A DNA stretch of 64,000 nucleotides, taken from positions 1-64,000 of the forward strand of contig DDAM01000033.1 in the NCBI GenBank assembly GCA_002332905.1, written 5' to 3'. A program made the position numbers and the translations under genes. This document shows, one piece after another, positions 26,090 through 34,726 of this stretch. The stretch is from Firmicutes bacterium UBA2058. GTDB lineage: Bacteria > Bacillota > Clostridia > Tissierellales > Sedimentibacteraceae. The first letter of the stretch is position 1. The number at the start of each line of letters is the position of its first letter. The notes under the pieces are model-generated. The model saw only the letters and a program-made list of their open reading frames with translations, did no database searches and had not been told where the DNA came from.

Positions 26090-28321
26090 TTATACGTTTT
26101 CTGTATCTATATTTATACTAATTTTAATATTCTTAATATCTTTTTCCATATAAACTTCTCTAATTATTTTTTTTAACTCTGAAGTATATTTTAACGATAC
26201 TTTTATAAATAGATTTATTCTATATTCATTATTTACCTTATATATTGAATGAGGGGTAGGACTATATAATAATACTCCTTTTCCCTTAAGCGATTCTTGA
26301 ATTTTTTGCTTCAGTACGTTATATCTTTCAAAAGACACTTTTTTTAATTCATCTTCAAATTTTGAGATAGTACATATATTTATTATATTTATATATGGTG
26401 GATAAGCAAATTCTTTTCTAAGCATTGATTCTTCTTTAATAAACTCATTAAAATCGTTTGATTTTGCTGCATTTACTATAAAATTTTCAGGCTCATAGGT
26501 TTGTATGAACACATAACCTTTTTTATTGCTTCTACCAGCTCTACCACTTACCTGTGTCAATAATTGAAAGGTCTTTTCACCTGAATTGTAAAATGGTAAA
26601 TTTATAAGTGAATCTGCTGATAAAACTCCAACTGTAGTAACATCTGGAAAATCCAGTCCCTTTGCAAGCATTTGAGTGCCTATAAGTATATCTATTTTAT
26701 GATCTTTAAAATCATTATAAATATTTTCATAGCTATCCTTGCCTGACATCGAGTCTATATCCATTCTTGCCACATTAAAATCTTTAAATAGGCTCTTTAT
26801 AAACTCTTCTGCTTGCTGTGTTCCAAATCCAAATTGTTGTATTTTTTCACTGCCGCATTCAGGGCATTTATCAAACACAAACTTTGTTTTTCCACAATAA
26901 TGGCATTTCAACCTGTTTGTGCTCATGTGATAGGTCATTGACACATCACATTTATCACATTTTACAACATAACCACATTTTTTACATGATATAAAATTTG
27001 AATATCCTCGCCTATTAACAAATAATATAACCTGTTCACTTTTTTTAAGCGTTCTTTTAATACTTCTATAAAGCTCTCTACTTATTATAGTATCGTTTCC
27101 ATTTTCTATTTCTTGTTTCATATCTATGATTTTTATGTCTGGTAAATTAGCATGGTTAGCTCTGTTTTTCAGCTCTAAAAGCTTTATGTGTCCATTGTTA
27201 ACCATGTTATATGTTTTCAGAGATGGTGTAGCAGAACCAAGCACTATTTTACAATTTTCTATATAAGCTCTTTTTATAGCTGTTTCAACAGCATCGTACT
27301 TAGGAGATGTAGAAGATTTGTAGCTTTCTTCATGCTCTTCATCAACTATTATTATGCCTAAATTCTTAATTGGTGTAAATAACGCAGACCTAGCACCAAT
27401 AACAACATCTACCTCATTATTCAACACCCTATACCACTGTATATACCTTTGCTTAGCTGTTAACTTACTATGAAATACAGCTATTCTTTTACCAAAGCTT
27501 TTTTCGAATCTATCTACAATTTGGTTGGTCAATGATATTTCAGGTACCAGCATAATAGATTGTTTACCAAGTTTCGTATAATAATGTATTAAATTAATAT
27601 ATACTTCAGTTTTACCACTACCAGTAATTCCATGCAACAAATAAGCTATATCCTCTGAATTTATTATTTCATCATAACATTTTTTTTGCTCTTTATTTAA
27701 TATATTTATGAATAAGTTATAATCCTTTGTATCATCATCTATATATAATTTTTCAACAACACCAATTATATTTTTCTTTATTAAAGTATTGACTGTAGAA
27801 CTGTTAATATCAGTATTAATTGTAAAATCCTTAAGCGGTATATTATCAACAGTTTTTAAATATTCAATAGCCTTAATTTGTTTATAAGCATTCTTTAAAT
27901 TATAATCATCAATGGGTTTTAATTTATCTATTAAATGAATGATTTTTTCGTTTTTTATTTTATTTTCTTTATTATGCTCATACTTAATTTGAGAAGGTAC
28001 CATTAGCCTTATAACATCAGAATGTTTGCATATATATCGTTCCCTAATCCAAGCAGCTAGTTTTATTAGCTCAGGCTTAACAATTACTACTTCATCAATT
28101 ATATCTAATATAGGCTTGATTTTATCAATTGGTACATCAGTTTTTGAAAAAATTCCTACAACTAAAGCATCCATTGTATTTTTAGTTTTAGAGAATGTGA
28201 TTTTAACTCTTTTTCCAACCATAATGTCATCTAAAAACTTATTTGGTACGCCATAAGTATATAAACTATCAGTACTTTTTGAATTATTATTTATTATAAC
28301 CTGTACAAATTTTGTATACAA
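26090..28321 (-). CDS. priA: Primosomal protein N' (PriA helicase)
   Basis: Restarts stalled replication forks. 743 residues: an N-terminal 3' DNA-binding domain, a superfamily 2 helicase core with Walker A GITGSGKTE and DEEH, two zinc-binding clusters (CKKCGYVVKCDKC and CHYCG...CPECG), then the helicase C domain and the PriA C-terminal domain. The start is TTG at 28321 behind AAGGATG. A hairpin of the rlmN/remA type lies directly upstream. Confidence 0.95.
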   Translation of the reverse strand: MYTKFVQVIINNNSKSTDSLYTYGVPNKFLDDIMVGKRVKITFSKTKNTMDALVVGIFSKTDVPIDKIKPILDIIDEVVIVKPELIKLAAWIRERYICKHSDVIRLMVPSQIKYEHNKENKIKNEKIIHLIDKLKPIDDYNLKNAYKQIKAIEYLKTVDNIPLKDFTINTDINSSTVNTLIKKNIIGVVEKLYIDDDTKDYNLFINILNKEQKKCYDEIINSEDIAYLLHGITGSGKTEVYINLIHYYTKLGKQSIMLVPEISLTNQIVDRFEKSFGKRIAVFHSKLTAKQRYIQWYRVLNNEVDVVIGARSALFTPIKNLGIIIVDEEHEESYKSSTSPKYDAVETAIKRAYIENCKIVLGSATPSLKTYNMVNNGHIKLLELKNRANHANLPDIKIIDMKQEIENGNDTIISRELYRSIKRTLKKSEQVILFVNRRGYSNFISCKKCGYVVKCDKCDVSMTYHMSTNRLKCHYCGKTKFVFDKCPECGSEKIQQFGFGTQQAEEFIKSLFKDFNVARMDIDSMSGKDSYENIYNDFKDHKIDILIGTQMLAKGLDFPDVTTVGVLSADSLINLPFYNSGEKTFQLLTQVSGRAGRSNKKGYVFIQTYEPENFIVNAAKSNDFNEFIKEESMLRKEFAYPPYINIINICTISKFEDELKKVSFERYNVLKQKIQESLKGKGVLLYSPTPHSIYKVNNEYRINLFIKVSLKYTSELKKIIREVYMEKDIKNIKISINIDTENV

Positions 28322-28336
28322 ATAACCACATCCTTT

Positions 28337-28391
28337 TTATGTCCATACACTGAGTACAGAACCTGCAAAAATATTTTGTGCATAGACATAA
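28337..28391 (-). repeat. Hairpin upstream of priA
   Basis: Minus-strand arms TTATGTCTATGCAC and GTGTATGGACATAA form a long stem ending a few bases before the priA ribosome site. The arms and loop align with the hairpins at 22284-22352 and 29523-29570 (shared CCATGCA/TGTGCATGG arms and an AAGAATSY-like inner block). Confidence 0.6.
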
Positions 28392-28433
28392 TTACTTTAT
28401 CCTTAAAACAGAAAAGCCTGATAATAAATCAAG

Positions 28434-28634
28434 CTATTCTTCATCTGGATATATAGGTTTTATTTTTCCATCATAAAATTCTTCTATTGCTACAGAGACA
28501 GGCTTTATAGTTTTAGTTAAAATTAAAGGATCGTCTCCTGCTATAATTTGTCTTGCTCTTTTTGATATAACAGTTACTAGTGAATATCTGCTGTTAACCA
28601 TTTCTATTAACTCATCTATTGGTATATTTTGCAT
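28434..28634 (-). CDS. rpoZ: RNA polymerase omega subunit
   Basis: A 66-residue subunit that helps assemble the polymerase. It has the conserved YSLVTVISKRARQI helix and the TKPVSVAIEEFYDGKI segment. It overlaps the gmk end by 19 bases; the gmk-rpoZ order is standard. Confidence 0.95.
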   Translation of the reverse strand: MQNIPIDELIEMVNSRYSLVTVISKRARQIIAGDDPLILTKTIKPVSVAIEEFYDGKIKPIYPDEE

Positions 28635-29242
28635 GTTTCTTCCTCCTTGATTTCTTCAATTAAATCTATATTTCTATGTGATTTCATTTTTTCTACATCA
28701 ATTATGTTTCTTATTTTGCTAGTTGCACTTTCAAGATTGTCATTAACAACTACATAATCATATTCTAGTGCAAAGCTTAGCTCATCCTTTGTGCATTGCA
28801 TTCTTTTTTCTATTACTTCCATACTATCTGTCGCTCTATTAATAATTCTACTATGAAGCTCGTTTATTGAAGGGGGTACAATGAAAATATATACACCATC
28901 AGCATGAGCTTTTCTAACCTTAAGAGCACCTTGTATATCTATCTCGAGTATTACAGTTTTTCCTTCTTTTAATTTATTAATTACACTACTTTTTGGAGTT
29001 CCATAGTAGTTACCATAAACACAAGCATGCTCTAAAAAATCATTTTGTTCAATTCTTTTTTTAAATTCTTCTACATTAATAAAGTAATAATTTTTACCTT
29101 CTATTTCACCAACTCTTGGTTGCCTAGTTGTAGCAGAAACAGATATCTCCAAATCATTAGAATTTTCTATAAGTTTTTTACATATAGTACCCTTTCCTGC
29201 TCCAGACGGACCAGAAATTATTACTAATAATCCTTTGTTCAT
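28616..29242 (-). CDS. gmk: Guanylate kinase
   Basis: Phosphorylates GMP to GDP. 208 residues with P-loop GPSGAGKGT (11-19), the GMP-binding segment TTRQPRVGE and YYFINVEEF, and the lid region. It lies 20 bases after remA and is coupled to rpoZ. Confidence 0.96.
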   Translation of the reverse strand: MNKGLLVIISGPSGAGKGTICKKLIENSNDLEISVSATTRQPRVGEIEGKNYYFINVEEFKKRIEQNDFLEHACVYGNYYGTPKSSVINKLKEGKTVILEIDIQGALKVRKAHADGVYIFIVPPSINELHSRIINRATDSMEVIEKRMQCTKDELSFALEYDYVVVNDNLESATSKIRNIIDVEKMKSHRNIDLIEEIKEEETCKIYQ

Positions 29243-29261
29243 TTTATATCCTCATCCATGA

Positions 29262-29516
29262 TTAATTATTATTTTTTGTATTGTCAAATCTTTGTGCCAT
29301 AGTATCAGGCTGAATAGCGGACAAAATAACATATTCACAATCAGTAATAATTACAGCTCTTGTTTTTCTACCGTAGGTAGCATCTACAAGTTTTCCTTTA
29401 TCCCTAGCTTCTTGTATAGTTCTTTTAATTGGTGCAGACTCAGGACTAACAATTGCTAATATTCTATTTGCTAAAACGATATTACCAAATCCAATATTGA
29501 TTATATTATTCGTCAT
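29262..29516 (-). CDS. remA: RemA-family regulator
   Basis: Small DNA-binding protein related to B. subtilis RemA, which activates matrix genes. 84 residues. The family core INIGFGNIVLANRILAIVSP followed by ESAPIKRTIQEARD and YGRKTRAVIIT is plain. The frame stays open 21 codons upstream to 29579, but that part is translated hairpin DNA, so the start was placed at 29516 where homologues begin. The ribosome site is weak (ATGGGT) and lies in the hairpin arm. Confidence 0.92.
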   Translation of the reverse strand: MTNNIINIGFGNIVLANRILAIVSPESAPIKRTIQEARDKGKLVDATYGRKTRAVIITDCEYVILSAIQPDTMAQRFDNTKNNN

Positions 29517-29522
29517 TTTTAT

Positions 29523-29570
29523 ACCCATGCACCTATTACACAAGAATCCATGAAATATTTGTGCATGGGT
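29523..29570 (-). repeat. Hairpin covering the remA ribosome-binding site
   Basis: ACCCATGCAC and GTGCATGGGT form a perfect 10-bp stem; the inner block AAGAATCCATG resembles the rlmN hairpin (AAGAATGTC). The 3' arm abuts the remA ATG by six bases, so the stem can mask its initiation region. Confidence 0.65.
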
Positions 29571-29616
29571 TCGGTGCATATCCTTTCATTATTTTTATTT
29601 CTTTCAACCTTATCTC

Positions 29617-30504
29617 CTATTCAATATTTTGAACCTGTTCTCTTATTTTTTCCAAAATATTTTTCACTTCAATAACATTTTTTGTAACATCAAGATTTCC
29701 TATTTTTGAGCCTATAGTATTAATCTCTCTATTAGCTTCCTGTATTATAAAGTCTAATTTTCGACCGACAGCTCCACCATCATTTAACGTGTTTTCAAGC
29801 TGTAATATATGAGAGTTAAGTCTAATAAGCTCTTCATTTATATCACTTTTATCAGAATAAAAAACAATTTCATTGTATAGTCTATTTTCATCTAACTCAT
29901 ACTTGCTACCAAGTAGTTCATTTATTCTGTTTTCAAGCTTATCTTTGTATTCTTGTACTAATGTAGAAGAATATGTTTTTATTTCTTTGCTTAAAATCTT
30001 TATTTTTTCAACACCAGATAAAACATCATTTTTTAGCTGCTCACCTTCATTTTCTCTCATTGACAAGAGTTTTTCTATAGCATTTTTTATTGAATTTTCA
30101 ACACAAACACCCAACTCATTTTCATCCTCTGAGTTTTCCTTTGCAACTAACACATCTTGAAATTTAATTATCGTATCTAATCTAACCTCATCATTTAACT
30201 GTAAAGCTTCCTTTATCTCATTTATAGCGCTTTTATATTGCTTTGCTAAGGTTAAATTAGGTGCTATAATTGTATCAGATTCGCTTATGTACTCAATGTT
30301 AAGATAAACGTCTATTCTACCTCTAGAAATGCTATTTTTAACAAGCTTTCTTATATTGTCTTCATAAAATCTTAAATGTCTTGGTGTTTTAATATTTATA
30401 TCACTGTATCTATTATTAATGGTTTTTATTTCAGCTATTATATTTCTTATTCCGTCATTGTATTCGCCCTTACCATATCCAGTCATACTTCTTATATTTT
30501 CCAT
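29617..30504 (-). CDS. YicC/YloC-family endoribonuclease
   Basis: 295 residues. It starts MENIRSMTGYGKGEY, the family hallmark, and ends with the C-terminal DUF1732 helices (KLDFIIQEANREINTIGSK). Members cleave RNA in E. coli and B. subtilis. It is the first gene of the yicC-remA-gmk-rpoZ-priA run. ATG at 30504 has a GGGAG site. Confidence 0.93.
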   Translation of the reverse strand: MENIRSMTGYGKGEYNDGIRNIIAEIKTINNRYSDINIKTPRHLRFYEDNIRKLVKNSISRGRIDVYLNIEYISESDTIIAPNLTLAKQYKSAINEIKEALQLNDEVRLDTIIKFQDVLVAKENSEDENELGVCVENSIKNAIEKLLSMRENEGEQLKNDVLSGVEKIKILSKEIKTYSSTLVQEYKDKLENRINELLGSKYELDENRLYNEIVFYSDKSDINEELIRLNSHILQLENTLNDGGAVGRKLDFIIQEANREINTIGSKIGNLDVTKNVIEVKNILEKIREQVQNIE

Positions 30505-30737
30505 AGCATTCTCCCTGTAAATTGATACTTATCAAAATGATATTTTTTAAAAAACATCATTAATAATTATACCACTTTTTTTAGAATAGTAAACAAAAAA
30601 ATAAGAATTTAGCGGAGTAATAAAACAAAAGATTAATTACAAAGGACACAAATATTTTGCATAAAGAAAATAGAGGAAGAAAAATTGAACATAATGGACA
30701 CTTAGAACAAATATTTAAAATATATATTATAAATAAT
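30505..30737. other. Spacer without a supported gene
   Basis: The minus-strand promoter for the yicC run should be here. The sequence is very AT-rich. A partial copy of the oppA-oppB hairpin sequence (ACAAAGGACACAAA) is at about 30636-30650. Short overlapping frames on both strands have no ribosome sites or recognisable protein. Confidence 0.4.
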
Positions 30738-30787
30738 AAAGTTACTGCAAATGCAACTATAATATGCATAATAACAGTAACTTTTTT
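30738..30787 (-). terminator. Terminator after the 30807-31457 gene
   Basis: AAAGTTACTG and CAGTAACTTT form a 10-bp outer stem with an inner ATGCA/TGCAT stem. T-rich tails on both sides mean it could act in both directions. Confidence 0.7.
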
Positions 30788-30806
30788 AAAGTTTAATATT
30801 AAGTTG

Positions 30807-31457
30807 TTAATCTATTGTTACTCTATTGTTTATTTGCTTCTTTATTAAATTTCTAAAAAAATATATTGCTCCATGGGATATCATTGTTAAAAGAATATTA
30901 CCTGTATTATAATATAATAATCCTATAAATATTGAAAACCAAAATGATAAAACAGTATCTAATAATATTTTCTTTGTAATCTTTCTTGTATTAATTAATT
31001 CTTGTATTATGATAAATTGATCATATATTAATCCATTTAATACTATAGCAACAGGTACACCCAAAATTGTGTTAATCTCACTTAAAAATATAAAGAATAT
31101 ATTTTGAGATAATAATCTTTGTGGTATTTCCATTAAAATTGCTCCTAAAACACCCTCACTTAATCTTTTATTTTTAATTTTATTTATGTTATTAAATGAA
31201 GTGAGCAAAACAATTGGTATAATTGCAATACACATTAAAAATAAATTTTTAATATTTAAAACATTATCAAAATTTAAAAAACTAATTTTTTCGTTATAAA
31301 ATATATAAAAAATAACAAAAAACACAAAACTCCAAAATTGATATAAATACCTAGACTTTATTATAGATACTTTAACTTTATTTTGTACAATTTCAGTCAA
31401 AATTGTTAAACCAAATATAATACTTAGTACAATGCTGACAACAATATATGTGATCAT
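30807..31457 (-). CDS. Membrane protein, degenerate CPBP-like
   Basis: 216 residues with about six membrane segments. The layout matches CPBP (Abi) membrane proteases. The first catalytic motif reads LMEIPQRLL instead of EExxxR, so one Glu is Met, and the second motif lacks its His (FWFSIFIG). SHGAIYFFRN resembles the third motif. It may be an inactive paralogue of the intact CPBP gene directly upstream at 31526-32281. ATG at 31457 has AAGGAGA. Confidence 0.6.
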   Translation of the reverse strand: MITYIVVSIVLSIIFGLTILTEIVQNKVKVSIIKSRYLYQFWSFVFFVIFYIFYNEKISFLNFDNVLNIKNLFLMCIAIIPIVLLTSFNNINKIKNKRLSEGVLGAILMEIPQRLLSQNIFFIFLSEINTILGVPVAIVLNGLIYDQFIIIQELINTRKITKKILLDTVLSFWFSIFIGLLYYNTGNILLTMISHGAIYFFRNLIKKQINNRVTID

Positions 31458-31525
31458 TTAAATTCTCCTTATATTTTATCATTTCTTTTATAGTATCACT
31501 ATATACTAATCCGTCACATCCTTTA

Positions 31526-32281
31526 TTAAACCACAAATACAACAGCGAAAAAACTAACAGTAGAAATTAAATTGCATAAACAGTGAAACACCATGGATAT
31601 GTATATGTTTTTTTCTTTCCAGGCAATGTATGAAACAGGTAAAAACGCGCAAATTCTAAATATATTTTGTAGCGGAAGCCATAAGTGATATAACGAAAAT
31701 AGTACAGTTATTATAACTGGAGACCATTTTCCATATCTACTTATTTTTGATGTAAGATATCCTCTAAAATATAGCTCTTCTATAATTGGGCCAACTAAAA
31801 TGTTGAAAATTCCATAAAAAACGCATGTTAAAATCAACATGTTTTTAGGGTATTGTCTTAAGTACTCTATGTTATTCCAATCAAAATACGTTGGAATAAT
31901 TTCTGCTAATTTATTTGATATAGGTGTTGTAATCCAGTTTTCAAAAGGACCTACTGTTGCTGAAACAATACCTGCTAAGCCAAAAAGTAAAACTCCGTAA
32001 ATAAAAATTTTTCTCCAACTTATTTTTTCCTGATTGACAAACGCACTTCTAACAGAATATCTACCAAATTCTTTTTTGCTTGTATTAAAAAGAATTGCTA
32101 ATTCTATAGGAAAGAGTATGAACATTGCCAATAAAAAAAATAATAAAAGTGAAGGTATTGTTTCCTGCACAAACCCTAATAAAATATAGCTCACAGTTAA
32201 TAAAATTGTTGGAACGAAAATTAGAAAAACCACATTTATCAAAGGTAAATTATCATTTTTATTTTCTATTAATGTTTTCAT
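31526..32281 (-). CDS. CPBP-family intramembrane metalloprotease
   Basis: 251 residues with about seven membrane helices and the three family motifs intact: EELYFRG, FSLYHLW and HCLCNLIS. Members process prenylated proteins in eukaryotes; in bacteria they act in bacteriocin immunity or signalling, so the substrate here cannot be named. ATG at 32281 has GAGGTGA. It lies 36 bases after the bactofilin-like genes and may share their transcript. Confidence 0.88.
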   Translation of the reverse strand: MKTLIENKNDNLPLINVVFLIFVPTILLTVSYILLGFVQETIPSLLLFFLLAMFILFPIELAILFNTSKKEFGRYSVRSAFVNQEKISWRKIFIYGVLLFGLAGIVSATVGPFENWITTPISNKLAEIIPTYFDWNNIEYLRQYPKNMLILTCVFYGIFNILVGPIIEELYFRGYLTSKISRYGKWSPVIITVLFSLYHLWLPLQNIFRICAFLPVSYIAWKEKNIYISMVFHCLCNLISTVSFFAVVFVV

Positions 32282-32317
32282 TAATCACCTCATAAAATCA
32301 TTATTCATTAGGATTAT

Positions 32318-32926
32318 TTATATTTTAACTAATTCTCTAATCTTAGCATTTGGATGTATATCGGCAGTTTCACTGTATTCTACAACATTTACTTCACAGT
32401 CCTTACCTAATTTAACTCTGCTTGCTCTTATTATATCAGCACTAAGTGCATCTGCATTAAGCTCTGTACATTCAATTAGTTCAGCCTTAGATATATTAGA
32501 TGATTTAAAGAAAAGCTTAAATCCAGACTTAATATTAATAGATGGATTAATTTTTATTGATTCGCCAAATATTTTATCTGCATGACATACTCCATCAATA
32601 TCTATTATGTCTGCTGAAAGCTCACCACAAACCATAAATCCTTCAAGACTTATTTCATCAGCATTTATAGGACAATTTTTAATTTTTATATATCCTTCTG
32701 CATTAAATTTTTTTGCTCTTATACTTCCTGTTCCTTTAAAGGTTCCTTCAATATTAATATCCTCTGCTTCAATTTGTCCTTCGCATTTACACATTCCCTC
32801 AGAAGAAAATGAATTACATTTTAAGTTATCTTTAATCGTTGACATACCTTCAAGCTTTACTCTATTGTATACTCCTCCATAGCAAGATCCCATTCCTTCA
32901 ATTTTCAGATCTCTTAATTCACTCAT
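32318..32926 (-). CDS. Polymer-forming (bactofilin-like) protein, YhbF type
   Basis: 202 residues built almost entirely of short beta-helix-like repeats (EGMG, EGTF, EGYI spaced about 15-20 residues), the pattern of the DUF583/bactofilin fold. In B. subtilis the yhbE and yhbF products (BacE/BacF) are needed for flagella. The ATG at 32926 directly follows the upstream stop codon, so the two proteins are probably made together. Confidence 0.8.
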   Translation of the reverse strand: MSELRDLKIEGMGSCYGGVYNRVKLEGMSTIKDNLKCNSFSSEGMCKCEGQIEAEDINIEGTFKGTGSIRAKKFNAEGYIKIKNCPINADEISLEGFMVCGELSADIIDIDGVCHADKIFGESIKINPSINIKSGFKLFFKSSNISKAELIECTELNADALSADIIRASRVKLGKDCEVNVVEYSETADIHPNAKIRELVKI

Positions 32927-33868
32927 TTAATTTCCCTCCTTTATTTTTTCATTAATTATACTATCTTTACTAGCTTCAAATTCATTAGTATACTCAACCT
33001 TTTTTACATTACAATTTTTACCTATAATTATATTTTGTCCTCTAATGCAATTTACATTTACGTTTTCAATATATATTTCATCTGCTTCAATTAAATCTAT
33101 TTCTAATATTCCAACATCTTTATCATAATCTTCGTAAATTCCATCAGAATAATTTTTTGGTATTTTTTTAAATTCATCAGTCACAGAAAAATCTCTGCAA
33201 ATCATAACCTTTGAGCCTACTATGTTTTTTACTTTACTGCCACTAAAGGGTCTTATAAACACATATTCTGAATTAATACTTTGTAGCTCTATTCTATCAA
33301 GTGAATAAAATTCTTCACATTCTATCTCACATAATGATTTTAAAGAATTTAAAAATATAAGGTTTTTAAATTTAAATATTCCATCTAAACTTATGCTTAA
33401 AACACTTTCAAGAGTTTCTCCAAAAAAATTACCTTTTAGTCTTACATTTCCAGTATTAAAAAATTTGCCAATTTTAATTATTCCAAAAAAGTTACCGCTT
33501 TTAGATCCAACACTTAAAATTCCACATTCCAAATTATCAGCATTTATATTTCCCATAGCTTTTATATTATCAATTTTTGCAGTTTCTACAACTTTGATAT
33601 TACCCATAGCATTTAGTTCTTTTATTTTTGAGTTTTTAATTTCAGTTTCTCCCATAATCTTAGCTTTTCCAATATCACTACTTTCAAAATAAGATTCACC
33701 CATACAATTTATTGTTTCAAATTTACAGCTTTCACAATAGGTCTCTCCCATAACCTTTACAGTTTCAGCTACGCAATCATATAATTTTGCGTCACCCATA
33801 TTTTTAATACTATCTACATTTATTCCTGAATGAGTATTTGCACCCATTGAACTTATTTTCCTTGTCAT
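32927..33868 (-). CDS. Polymer-forming (bactofilin-like) protein, YhbE type
   Basis: 313 residues with a regular run of Gly-Met-Gly/Glu turns (MGANTHSG, MGDAKLYD, MGETYCES, MGESYFES, MGETEIKN), an extended beta-helix. Both this and the next protein end with a similar Lys-rich strand (GKNCNVKKVEYTNEF here, GKDCEVNVVEYSETAD there), so they look like paralogues. ATG at 33868 has AAGGAGG. Confidence 0.8.
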   Translation of the reverse strand: MTRKISSMGANTHSGINVDSIKNMGDAKLYDCVAETVKVMGETYCESCKFETINCMGESYFESSDIGKAKIMGETEIKNSKIKELNAMGNIKVVETAKIDNIKAMGNINADNLECGILSVGSKSGNFFGIIKIGKFFNTGNVRLKGNFFGETLESVLSISLDGIFKFKNLIFLNSLKSLCEIECEEFYSLDRIELQSINSEYVFIRPFSGSKVKNIVGSKVMICRDFSVTDEFKKIPKNYSDGIYEDYDKDVGILEIDLIEADEIYIENVNVNCIRGQNIIIGKNCNVKKVEYTNEFEASKDSIINEKIKEGN

Positions 33869-33910
33869 ATATCCTCCTTGTTTTTAAATAATTATGCCAT
33901 TGCGCATAAT

Positions 33911-34546
33911 TTAATCAAATTTAAAATTTAGACTGTTTTTGTACTTTATTTTTACTATATTTGAAATATCATCAAGCTTAATAACTTTTATAAGCTCTAA
34001 GCCTTTATCCATAAACACTTCTGAGCTATTGCTACATAAGGCAGCGTAATAATCCTTTGACTTATTATATATTAATAGCATATATTCTATATTTTTTAAT
34101 TTTTCACAATAATGTTTTATACCATTTATCATACTTATATAATGCGTTTTATTCACCTCATAAAATTCTTTTTTGAATTTAGAAAAGGCAATTATTATTA
34201 TCATTTCTATGAAATTAAAGCTCGATTTATTAAATATCTCAATAAATATTGAAACTAAATCCATATCTATTTCCTCAATGATATTAAAATCCTCTATTGT
34301 AAAGATTCTTTGTGAAATTTCTGGGGAAAGAATCTTAGACAATTCTTCAAGTGAATATTTATCTTTTAATTCCTGTATAACCTTAATTCTGTTTATAATT
34401 TTTTCTCTTGGAAAAAATGTTTCTTGACCTGTATATGATGATTGCTTTATAAACCATTCTTCCGGAATTAAATTCTCACGTTTCCATCTATATAGCTGAC
34501 CATAGGATATTCCTGTATCTTTAAGTAAGTCTTTTTTTGATATCAA
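33911..34546 (-). CDS. YhbD-like helix-turn-helix regulator (DUF4004)
   Basis: 211 residues. The N-terminal MerR-like helix-turn-helix (KKDLLKDTGISYGQLYRWKR) and KYSLEELSKILSP match the YhbD family, which precedes yhbE-yhbF in B. subtilis. The C-terminal part is unrecognised. The start is TTG at 34546 behind AAGGAGTG. A perfect 12-bp inverted repeat lies over its promoter, so autoregulation is likely. Confidence 0.82.
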   Translation of the reverse strand: MISKKDLLKDTGISYGQLYRWKRENLIPEEWFIKQSSYTGQETFFPREKIINRIKVIQELKDKYSLEELSKILSPEISQRIFTIEDFNIIEEIDMDLVSIFIEIFNKSSFNFIEMIIIIAFSKFKKEFYEVNKTHYISMINGIKHYCEKLKNIEYMLLIYNKSKDYYAALCSNSSEVFMDKGLELIKVIKLDDISNIVKIKYKNSLNFKFD

Positions 34547-34588
34547 GATCTCACTCCTTTCCTTGAAATCATAGTTATGTATATCTAG

Positions 34589-34633
34589 CGTAACAATGTT
34601 TTATTATATTTAATGTAACATAACATTGTTACG
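34589..34633 (-). promoter_or_regulatory. Inverted repeat over the yhbD-like promoter
   Basis: CGTAACAATGTT (34589-34600) and AACATTGTTACG (34622-34633) are exact inverses separated by 21 bases. On the minus strand a TATAAT (complement of 34603-34608) lies between the arms. This is a good operator candidate for the yhbD-like regulator. The divergent rqcH gene starts 94 bases away. Confidence 0.55.
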
Positions 34634-34726
34634 ATGTCAAATATTTTTTAATAAAAATTTTTTATTTATATTTTATTCATAATAGTGTACAATACCTTTA
34701 TTACTAGTAAAAGGAAGGAATTTATT

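Noticed and set aside
29517..29579. 21-codon N-terminal extension of remA
   Set aside because: It is translated hairpin DNA and not found in the family; homologues begin at the downstream Met.
30581..30848. Overlapping small frames on both strands between the yicC-like gene and the membrane protein
   Set aside because: No ribosome sites, and they run across a terminator stem; likely chance frames.
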